Source: Clostridia bacterium (lineage in GTDB: Bacteria > Aerophobota > Aerophobia > Aerophobales > AE-B3A). From it: a DNA stretch of 5,521 nt. Under the pieces are notes generated by a model, which searched no databases, was not told the DNA's origin, and saw only the letters and a list, made by a program, of their open reading frames with translations. Position 1 is the first letter of the stretch. Each line of letters starts with the position of its first letter. The translations under genes and the position numbers were made by a program. Shown piece by piece: positions 1 through 4,615 of the stretch. Location: positions 1-5,521 of the forward strand of contig WJOQ01000182.1 in assembly GCA_009618505.1 (NCBI GenBank), read 5' to 3'.

Positions 1-336
1 AACGTAGTATTAGAAGCTAGTGGTGCCCCAGTTGCTGTAGAGCAAGCAGTCGAAATGCTGCGCCGGCGAGGAAGGTTAATGGAATTTGGCGTATTTGCTG
101 AGAAGGTCTGTATTGATTTTAGTATAATCGGTGATATAAAAGAATTAGAAATCATTGGTGGACACCTGGGATTTCATACCTATCCTCTGGCTATCAAGTA
201 CCTCAGTCAGGGGTTAGTCAAAACTGATAAGATAATCACTCATAATTTTCCTCTCAGGGAATGGCGGGAAGCCTTAGAGACGGCGGAAAAGAGGAAAAGC
301 GGAGCCATTAAGGTGACTATGACTCCAGGCGCTTGA
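1..336 (+). CDS. Medium-chain (MDR) polyol/alcohol dehydrogenase, C-terminal part (5' truncated by window)
   Basis: The reading frame is open from base 1 and gives 111 residues before TGA, so only about the last third of a roughly 340-350 residue enzyme is present; the ATG at 55 is internal. The visible part begins in the second half of the NAD(P)-binding domain: VVLEASGAP is the usual MDR strand-loop, followed by a helix and RRRGRLMEFGVF, the typical 'G-G-x-hydrophobic-G' strand. It continues into the C-terminal segment of the catalytic domain, with HLGFHTYPLAIKYLSQG, the THNFPL motif and the closing GAIKVTMTP. By family knowledge these enzymes oxidise a secondary hydroxyl of a polyol or sugar with NAD(P)+, usually with zinc. 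The IIGD-KELEIIG-HLG pattern recalls sorbitol, threonine and erythritol/L-threitol dehydrogenases, but the substrate cannot be settled without the N-terminus and zinc ligands. The FGGY kinase follows after 3 nt, which implies one transcript and a polyol-to-ketose-to-ketose-phosphate route. It is clearly different from the second MDR gene at the right end. Confidence 0.88.
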   Translation, partial: NVVLEASGAPVAVEQAVEMLRRRGRLMEFGVFAEKVCIDFSIIGDIKELEIIGGHLGFHTYPLAIKYLSQGLVKTDKIITHNFPLREWREALETAEKRKSGAIKVTMTPGA

Positions 337-339
337 TAG

Positions 340-1878
340 ATGTCTGAGAAGTTCCTTTTAGGGATAGATGCGGGGACCTCGATGGTGAAAGCCATCGTTT
401 TTGACCTTGCTGGTCAAGAGGTGGCTTGCGTAAGCAAGAGACTATTCATTGAGACAGCTAAGCCTGGCTGGGCTGAGCAGGATATGGATTCTACATGGGA
501 GGCGGTAAAAGAGACCATTAGAAGGTCTCTTAAAAAGAGTAAATTAGCTTCCTCGGATATTGCTGCTGTAGGCCTGGCTGGCCAGGGAGATGGCTGTAGG
601 CTGATTGATAAGCATCTAAGGCCGGTAAGGAAAGCTATCCTCTGGTTGGATGGTCGGGCAATTCAAATTGTTACCAGATGGGAAAAGGAAGGTATTAATT
701 CGTCTGGATTTCCCATTACTGGTTCGGCCATCTTTGCCGGAACGCCGGCTGCCGTCATTAAATGGCTTGAGAAAAATGAGCCATATTCCCTGGAGCAGGC
801 TGAGCATTTTCTTTTTGCCAAAGACTGGATTAAGCTGAAACTGACCGATTGTATAGTTACTGACCAATCAGATGCCTCACGGGCACCCATTGATGTTCAG
901 AAAAGAGCCTATTCAGACGAGCTGTTTAAGTTATTGCGGTTATCACCCTATCAAAGATTATTTCCTCGCATTGTCTCTTCTATGGAAGTTATTGGTGAGG
1001 TTACTTCTAAAGCCTCTCAAGAAACAGGTTTGAAAAAGGGAACGCCAGTCATTTCTGGGATGATTGATGTCGCTGCCACTCCGATTGGCTTGGGAGTGAT
1101 TGAGCCAGGACAGGCTTTTTCCGTTATTGGCACTACCTCTTTCCATGCTGTTATCAGTAATAATCTTATCCTAGACCCTTTTGGCGTGGGAATGACCATA
1201 GCTTATTTGCCTGGTAGGTTCATTCGCTCTATGCCCAGTATGGCTGGTACACCGAACCTGGATTGGTTTATAAGGGAATTTTGTGATTCAGAGAGAATCG
1301 CCGCGAAAGAGAGAGGAAAAAGTATTTTTGAGTTATTAGAAAAAAAAGTAAGAGGGGTTCCTCTGGGAGCAGAAGGATTGCTTTATCATCCTTATATCAA
1401 CCCTGGTGGGGAAAGAGCACCTTTTGTTAAACCATCGGCAAAGGCTCAATTTTTTGGTATCGGTCTAAGGCATAGTCGCTGGCATTTGCTTCGTTCCATT
1501 TATGAGGGAGTAGCTTTAGCTATGCTCGACTGCTTTACCAATATACCCATTCAAGTTTCAGAGATAGCTGTTTCGGGAGGTGGAGCGAGGAGTGATTTGT
1601 GGTGTCAAATCTTTGCTGATGCAACAGGGAAAGTTATAAGAACTCCTCAGGCAACCGAGTTGGGTGCTCTGGGAGCGGCTATAAGTGCCGGAGTTGGGGT
1701 AGGAATTTACAGTAGTGTAGAAGATGCTGTAAAGAAAGTGGTAAAACTTAAGAGAGAATACTATCCGAATCCAGAGAATCACCAGAAATATCAACAATTG
1801 TATAGACTCTACCAGAGTCTTTATCAACACCTCTGGGATGATTGGGATCTGAGGGTTAAGGTGGTCAATAATCCGTAG
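340..1878 (+). CDS. FGGY-family carbohydrate kinase (xylulokinase/erythritol kinase-like)
   Basis: This complete 512-residue protein has the usual length of the family. FGGY kinases transfer the γ-phosphate of ATP to a sugar, ketose or polyol in the cytoplasm. The N-terminal domain opens with LLGIDAGTSMVKA (residues 6-18), the phosphate-1 loop with Asp10. WAEQDMDSTW (44-53), AGQGDGCRLID (80-90) and ILWLDGRA (100-107) form the substrate side. GMIDVAA (240-246) carries the probable catalytic base Asp243, and GTTS (265-268) is the phosphate-2 loop. The second domain has NPGGERAPF (354-362) and AVSGGGARSDLW (410-421), the adenosine-binding FGGY signature. The GQGDG and LWLDGRA wording is closer to what I recall of erythritol and L-xylulose/erythrulose kinases than of classical XylB (LWNDGR), but this is from memory and does not fix the substrate. 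The start is well placed because MSEKFLLGIDAGT leaves no room upstream. It follows the dehydrogenase after tandem stops TGA-TAG with only a weak SD (AGG at 327-329), so translational coupling is likely. Confidence 0.93.
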   Translation: MSEKFLLGIDAGTSMVKAIVFDLAGQEVACVSKRLFIETAKPGWAEQDMDSTWEAVKETIRRSLKKSKLASSDIAAVGLAGQGDGCRLIDKHLRPVRKAILWLDGRAIQIVTRWEKEGINSSGFPITGSAIFAGTPAAVIKWLEKNEPYSLEQAEHFLFAKDWIKLKLTDCIVTDQSDASRAPIDVQKRAYSDELFKLLRLSPYQRLFPRIVSSMEVIGEVTSKASQETGLKKGTPVISGMIDVAATPIGLGVIEPGQAFSVIGTTSFHAVISNNLILDPFGVGMTIAYLPGRFIRSMPSMAGTPNLDWFIREFCDSERIAAKERGKSIFELLEKKVRGVPLGAEGLLYHPYINPGGERAPFVKPSAKAQFFGIGLRHSRWHLLRSIYEGVALAMLDCFTNIPIQVSEIAVSGGGARSDLWCQIFADATGKVIRTPQATELGALGAAISAGVGVGIYSSVEDAVKKVVKLKREYYPNPENHQKYQQLYRLYQSLYQHLWDDWDLRVKVVNNP

Positions 1879-1884
1879 TTGTGG

Positions 1885-1925
1885 GTTCATAGTTCATTGA
1901 CTAAAATCTTCCAATAATGAATATT
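1885..1925 (+). promoter_or_regulatory. Possible weak σ70-type promoter and doubled GTTCAT motif in the kinase/SAF gap
   Basis: The 72-bp gap between the kinase and the next gene holds TTGACT (1897-1902), five of six matches to a -35 box. AATATT follows 17 nt later (1920-1925) and has four of six matches to a -10 box. The -35 overlaps a direct repeat, GTTCAT-A-GTTCAT (1885-1897, period 7). An internal promoter would let the SAF/E1 genes be expressed apart from the kinase. The -10 match is poor and the region is AT-rich, so this may be chance. Confidence 0.22.
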
Positions 1926-1937
1926 TTGGGTATAAAA

Positions 1938-1943
1938 AAGGGG
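1938..1943 (+). promoter_or_regulatory. Ribosome binding site fixing the GTG start at 1951
   Basis: AAGGGG ends 7 nt before the GTG at 1951. An in-frame TAA at 1948-1950 lies directly in front of that GTG, so no longer protein is possible and the GTG start is decided by sequence. Confidence 0.7.
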
Positions 1944-1950
1944 AAAATAA

Positions 1951-2424
1951 GTGCTTAATCTACCAGAAAAGTTAAGAATTTTAGAAAAAGAAGGCAGAAA
2001 AGTCCGCATAGGTGTTGTTGGTACCGGACAGATGGGCTCTGGGCCAAACTATTTACTCTACCGTCCTTATCATCTGGCCAATATTGAAGTTCCTATTTCT
2101 ATAGCCCGCGCTATACTCTATCGTGAACCTACACTTAAGGCAAAGGAATCGTTGATCGCTGAGGTAATTACTATGGCTAAGAAGGATTTACGAGTCGGTG
2201 AGGAACTGGATGGGATAGGAGGCTATACTGTGTATGGTTCGATTGAGAAAGCCGGTATAGCAAAGAAGGAAAAGCTTCTTCCTCTGGGACTGGCCCAGGG
2301 AGCGATTATGAGGGATAATATCTCCCAGGGCGAGTATATAACCTATGGTAATGTTGAGTTGGACAGTTCCTCCTTTCTTCTGAACTTGCGAAAAATCCAG
2401 GATGAACTTTTTCTGCGAGGATAA
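1951..2424 (+). CDS. Internally deleted COG4091 (SAF-domain, DRL/homoserine dehydrogenase-like) protein
   Basis: This 157-residue ORF is a shortened member of the 'predicted homoserine dehydrogenase with C-terminal SAF domain' family (COG4091). That family is usually about 420-450 residues and includes the Brucella DXR-like enzyme DRL (1-deoxyxylulose-5-phosphate to MEP). Residues 1-31 are a normal family N-terminus: a leading helix, then VRIGVVGTGQMGSG (18-31), the first Rossmann strand and GxGxxG loop (Gly24, Gly26, Gly29). From residue 31 the text becomes the family's late segment, PNYLLYRPYHL (32-42), then EVPISIARAILY, the SAF-type region with DGIGGYTVYG (87-96), LLPLGLAQGA (109-118) and the closing ITYGNVELD (130-138). 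Roughly 260-290 residues, covering the rest of the nucleotide fold and the catalytic core, are absent, and the frame is kept. As it stands it should not bind NAD(P) or catalyse the family reaction. It may be a decaying gene, a genuine small SAF protein or an assembly error. It has a good RBS, and the E1α gene follows 2 nt after its stop, so it is translated in the operon. Family assignment is from recalled motifs. Confidence 0.8.
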   Translation: MLNLPEKLRILEKEGRKVRIGVVGTGQMGSGPNYLLYRPYHLANIEVPISIARAILYREPTLKAKESLIAEVITMAKKDLRVGEELDGIGGYTVYGSIEKAGIAKKEKLLPLGLAQGAIMRDNISQGEYITYGNVELDSSSFLLNLRKIQDELFLRG

Positions 2425-2426
2425 TT

Positions 2427-3389
2427 ATGAGCCTTAACAAGAATGACCTTGTCCGGATGTATAAGCAAATGTTAACCATACGGAGATTTGAGGAGAAAGT
2501 AGCTGAGTTTCTCTCTCAAGGAACGATTCATGGAACGGGACATTTATATATCGGAGAAGAAGCAATAGCAGTGGGAGCGTGCAGGGCTATTAAGAATGAG
2601 GACTACATAACCTCAACTCATCGAGGACATGGTCACTGTATCGCTAAGGGAGCCGATTTAAATAGGATGATGAGTGAACTTTTAGGCAAGGAGACCGGTT
2701 ACTGTCGGGGTAAAGGCGGCTCTATGCATATTGCCGATGTAGAGACAGGGAATCTTGGAGCAAATGGGGTAGTAGGAGGAGGTATACCTATAGCCTGTGG
2801 AGCAGGTATTACCATTAAGATGAAGAAGTTAAAGCGGGTTGTGCTTTGCTTTTTTGGAGATGGAGCTGTCAATCAGGGAGTTTTTCATGAATCCCTTAAT
2901 TTAGCCTCTGTCTGGGACTTACCAGTTGTTTTCATTTGTGAGAATAATCTCTATGCTATGTCAACCGGTACTAAAATTGCTTTTAAGATCAAAGACCTTT
3001 CTCTACGTGCTGCCTCCTATGGAATGCCGGGAGTTAGGGTGGACGGGAATGATGTTCTCAAAATATATGAGGAGGTTATTGAAGCCGCTTCTCGAGCTAG
3101 AGGAGGTAAAGGACCGAGCCTTCTTGTTTGCGATAGTTATCGTTGGAAGGGTCATTCACGCAGTGATGCCGAAAGATATCGGACAAAAAAAGAAGTAATG
3201 GAATGGAAAAAGAGGTGCCCTATAGAAGGATTTAAAAAGTATCTCCTGGATAGAGGGTATCTAAACAGAGAGGTGGCCGAGCAGATTGAGCGGGAGGTTA
3301 ATTTATCTATTCAAAAAGCAGTGGACTTTGCTCAAAAAAGCCCTTTTCCTTCCCTGAAAACCTTGGAACAAGATGTTTATGCTGGCTAA
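2427..3389 (+). CDS. acoA: TPP-dependent E1 component, α subunit (pyruvate/acetoin dehydrogenase type)
   Basis: This 320-residue protein matches E1α of the pyruvate/acetoin/branched-chain 2-oxo acid dehydrogenases. These enzymes use thiamine diphosphate and Mg2+ in an α2β2 enzyme to cleave a 2-oxo acid or acetoin and pass the acyl group to a lipoyl E2. GHLYIGEEAIAVG (38-50), STHRGHGHCIAKG (63-75) and GKGGSMHIAD (95-104) are the conserved pocket segments. The TPP/Mg motif starts with GDGAVNQG (144-151) and ends with ENN (172-174), the expected GDG-X26-NN spacing. YRWKGHSRSDAERYR (238-252) is the conserved loop that orders over TPP and carries His243. The length and the RGHGH wording are nearer to AcoA-type than to mitochondrial-type PdhA, but the substrate cannot be proved; the symbol is a best guess. 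The ATG is preceded by GAGG (2417-2420), 6 nt away, inside the end of the upstream gene. The β subunit gene follows after a 150-bp repeat-bearing gap, which is unusual because α/β pairs normally abut. Confidence 0.92.
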   Translation: MSLNKNDLVRMYKQMLTIRRFEEKVAEFLSQGTIHGTGHLYIGEEAIAVGACRAIKNEDYITSTHRGHGHCIAKGADLNRMMSELLGKETGYCRGKGGSMHIADVETGNLGANGVVGGGIPIACGAGITIKMKKLKRVVLCFFGDGAVNQGVFHESLNLASVWDLPVVFICENNLYAMSTGTKIAFKIKDLSLRAASYGMPGVRVDGNDVLKIYEEVIEAASRARGGKGPSLLVCDSYRWKGHSRSDAERYRTKKEVMEWKKRCPIEGFKKYLLDRGYLNREVAEQIEREVNLSIQKAVDFAQKSPFPSLKTLEQDVYAG

Positions 3390-3393
3390 AGAC

Positions 3394-3468
3394 AGCGTAT
3401 AGCGAATAGCGTATAGTAAAGGACAGTAAATAGCGTTTAGCGAATATTTACTTTAGCGTATAGTGAAA
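3394..3468 (+). repeat. Imperfect heptad repeats AGCGTAT/AGCGAAT between E1α and E1β
   Basis: Seven-base units start with AGCG: AGCGTAT (3394-3400), AGCGAAT (3401-3407) and AGCGTAT (3408-3414) in tandem, then AGCGTTT (3432-3438) and AGCGAAT (3439-3445), then AGCGTAT (3455-3461). AGTAAAG and AGTGAAA look like degenerate units. The strict 7-nt phase of the tandem parts makes chance unlikely. The array is non-coding and resembles the short tandemly repeated heptamers known from cyanobacteria, although the sequence differs. The related heptads at 4581-4601 are in the opposite orientation. Confidence 0.75.
3425..3452 (+). repeat. 8-bp perfect inverted repeat within the heptad array
   Basis: AGTAAATA (3425-3432) and TATTTACT (3445-3452) are exact reverse complements around a 12-nt loop made of two heptad units. 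No T-run follows, so it is not a terminator. The stem is AT-rich and weak as RNA, and it could equally be a protein-binding dyad. Confidence 0.4.
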
Positions 3469-3496
3469 ACAAAAAATCAGAAAGAGATGTTGTATA

Positions 3497-3535
3497 TTTC
3501 CTCTCCCCTTGGGGGAGAGGATTAAGGTGAGGGGG
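3497..3535 (+). repeat. Palindromic intergenic repeat, copy 1 (CCTCTCCCC hairpin plus GGTGAGGGGG tail)
   Basis: CCTCTCCCC (3500-3508) pairs with GGGGAGAGG (3512-3520) around a 3-nt loop. The tail ATTAAGGTGAGGGGG (3521-3535) follows. The same core and tail recur at 4538-4574. This hairpin-plus-tail pattern is a dispersed intergenic repeat seen in many bacteria, similar in style to REP elements. The tail ends 4 nt before the E1β start codon and provides its SD, so the element is part of the translation signal. No U-tract follows, which argues against a terminator. Confidence 0.8.
3529..3535 (+). promoter_or_regulatory. Ribosome binding site of E1β, embedded in the palindromic repeat
   Basis: GAGGGGG (3529-3535) places GAGG 7 nt before the ATG at 3540, an ideal SD distance. 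The whole SD lies in the repeat tail that is conserved in the second copy. The CCTCTCCCC arm upstream could also pair with this G-rich tail, giving an alternative fold that would hide the SD. Confidence 0.65.
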
Positions 3536-3539
3536 AAAA

Positions 3540-4523
3540 ATGCCAACTGTTGAACTGACCTATCGTGAGGCTCTTCGCCGAGCTTTAAGAGAAGAGATGG
3601 CGAGAGATGAGAATGTATATATGATGGGTGAGGATATAGCGATATATGGAGGAGCTTTTGGGGTTAGCCTGGGTCTTTTAGAAGAGTTTGGCCAGGGAAG
3701 AATCAAAGACACTCCTCTTTCTGAATCGGTTATAGTAGGAGCTGCTCTAGGCTCAGCTTTAACAGGAATGAGACCAGTAGCAGAGATTATGTTTATGGAC
3801 TTTATTACTATAGGTATGGACCAATTGATTAATCAGGCAGCTAAGATCCACTATATGTATGGCGGAAAAGCCTGCGTGCCTATGGTGCTTAGAACACCAG
3901 GGGGCTCAGGAACAGGAGCTGCTGCTCAACACTCCCAATCCTTAGAGGGCCTTCTCTGTCATATACCAGGATTGAAGGTGGTTATGCCTTCTTGCCCTTA
4001 CGATGCCCTAGGACTTTTGAAATCCTCTATCCGCGACAATAATCCGGTTGTCTTTGTTGAACATAAACTTCTTTATTCTCAGAAAGGAATTGTACCTGAG
4101 GAAGAATATCTCGTTCCCCTGGGGAAGAGTGAAATAAAGCGGCAAGGGACTGATCTGACTCTGGTAGCTTTCTCTATAATGGTGCCAAGAGCATTGAAAG
4201 CTGCCGATAAGCTTGCACAAGAAGGGATAAGCGTAGAGATAATAGATCCAAGGACTCTGGTTCCCCTGGATTCAGAGGCTATAATCAATTCCGTAAAGAA
4301 GACCCATCGATTATTGATAGTGCATGAGGCCTGTAAAAGAGGGGGATTTGGAGCAGAGATTCTCTCCCAGGTTGAGGAGAGCGATGCTTTTGATTATCTT
4401 GATGTCCCTATAAGGAGACTAGCCGGTAGTAACATCCCCATTCCTTATTCGCCGGGACTGGAGAAAGGGGCAGTTCCTCAGGAGGATGATATAGCAGAGG
4501 CAGTCAGAGAACTAGTTGGGTAA
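3540..4523 (+). CDS. acoB: TPP-dependent E1 component, β subunit (pyruvate/acetoin dehydrogenase type)
   Basis: This 327-residue protein has the full length usual for E1β of the pyruvate/acetoin family. It pairs with the α subunit encoded just upstream; the β chain supplies the pyrimidine-side residues of the TPP site and the E2-docking C-terminal domain. YREALRRAL (8-16) and [15 protein letters not shown] (28-42) open the pyrimidine-binding domain. DTPLSE (57-62) carries Glu62, the glutamate that activates [11 protein letters not shown] (81-88), [17 protein letters not shown] (118-134, with the conserved His131) and [13 protein letters not shown] (144-156) follow. The C-terminal transketolase domain has [11 protein letters not shown] (205-215), [12 protein letters not shown] (233-244) and [14 protein letters not shown] (261-274). 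The ATG is backed by an SD inside the palindromic repeat. No lipoyl E2 follows; the next gene is an MDR dehydrogenase. Acetoin, pyruvate and branched-chain substrates remain possible, so the symbol is tentative. Confidence 0.93.
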   Translation: MPTVELTYREALRRALREEMARDENVYMMGEDIAIYGGAFGVSLGLLEEFGQGRIKDTPLSESVIVGAALGSALTGMRPVAEIMFMDFITIGMDQLINQAAKIHYMYGGKACVPMVLRTPGGSGTGAAAQHSQSLEGLLCHIPGLKVVMPSCPYDALGLLKSSIRDNNPVVFVEHKLLYSQKGIVPEEEYLVPLGKSEIKRQGTDLTLVAFSIMVPRALKAADKLAQEGISVEIIDPRTLVPLDSEAIINSVKKTHRLLIVHEACKRGGFGAEILSQVEESDAFDYLDVPIRRLAGSNIPIPYSPGLEKGAVPQEDDIAEAVRELVG

Positions 4524-4537
4524 GGGGTGAATTAAAG

Positions 4538-4574
4538 TTTCCTCTCCCTATAGGGAGAGGATTAAGGTGAGGGG
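4538..4574 (+). repeat. Palindromic intergenic repeat, copy 2 (perfect 20-bp palindrome plus GGTGAGGGG tail)
   Basis: CCTCTCCCTATAGGGAGAGG (4541-4560) is a perfect 10+10 palindrome. The tail ATTAAGGTGAGGGG (4561-4574) is identical to that of copy 1 over its full length. The loop differs from copy 1 (TATA against TTG), yet both arms still pair. This is compensatory change and suggests that the fold is kept. It lies 14 nt after the E1β stop and 41 nt before the next start, so here it does not provide the SD. It may attenuate or stabilise mRNA between the genes; no T-run follows. Confidence 0.8.
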
Positions 4575-4580
4575 ATTAAT

Positions 4581-4601
4581 ATACGCAATACGATATACGA
4601 C
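4581..4601 (-). repeat. Three tandem heptads ATACGCA/ATACGAT/ATACGAC
   Basis: Three contiguous 7-base units start with ATACG: 4581-4587, 4588-4594 and 4595-4601. Read on the opposite strand they end in CGTAT (TGCGTAT, ATCGTAT, GTCGTAT), which is close to the AGCGTAT unit in the E1α/E1β gap. The two gaps therefore seem to carry one heptad family in opposite orientations, each next to a copy of the palindromic element. Confidence 0.65.
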
Positions 4602-4603
4602 TC

Positions 4604-4609
4604 GAGGAG
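4604..4609 (+). promoter_or_regulatory. Strong ribosome binding site fixing a TTG start at 4616
   Basis: GAGGAG ends 6 nt before TTG at 4616. An in-frame TAA at 4577-4579 blocks any much longer N-terminus, and the protein read from this TTG begins exactly as MDR enzymes do (MKAAVFH). This settles the non-ATG start. Confidence 0.8.
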
Positions 4610-4615
4610 TATAGA

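Noticed and set aside
1558..1890. 110-codon open frame on the minus strand opposite the kinase C-terminus
   Set aside because: It overlaps the FGGY adenosine-binding motif on the coding strand, its product has no recognisable domain, and it looks like a shadow of the real gene.
1931..1936. TATAAA as a -10 box for the gene at 1951
   Set aside because: It is only about 15 nt from the start codon, overlaps the approach to the RBS, and has no -35 at a suitable distance (TTGACT is 28 nt away).
1951..2424. Considered as a small, complete NAD(P)-binding oxidoreductase
   Set aside because: Only the first strand and glycine loop are present; the rest of the Rossmann fold is missing, so nucleotide binding is not credible.
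2926..3198. 90-codon + strand frame inside E1α
   Set aside because: It overlaps the TPP motif and phosphorylation-loop region of E1α in another frame; the product resembles no known protein.
3394..3468. Heptad array considered as a CRISPR array
   Set aside because: Units are 7 nt and mostly contiguous, with no 23-40 nt repeats or unique spacers of constant length.
3500..3520. Hairpin considered as a rho-independent terminator
   Set aside because: The stem is strong but is followed by ATTAAGGTGAGGGGG, not a T-run, and it lies just before the E1β start.
4541..4560. Perfect palindrome considered as a terminator after E1β
   Set aside because: No T-run follows, and the next gene is closely spaced in the same direction; the matching copy at 3500 shows it to be a dispersed repeat.
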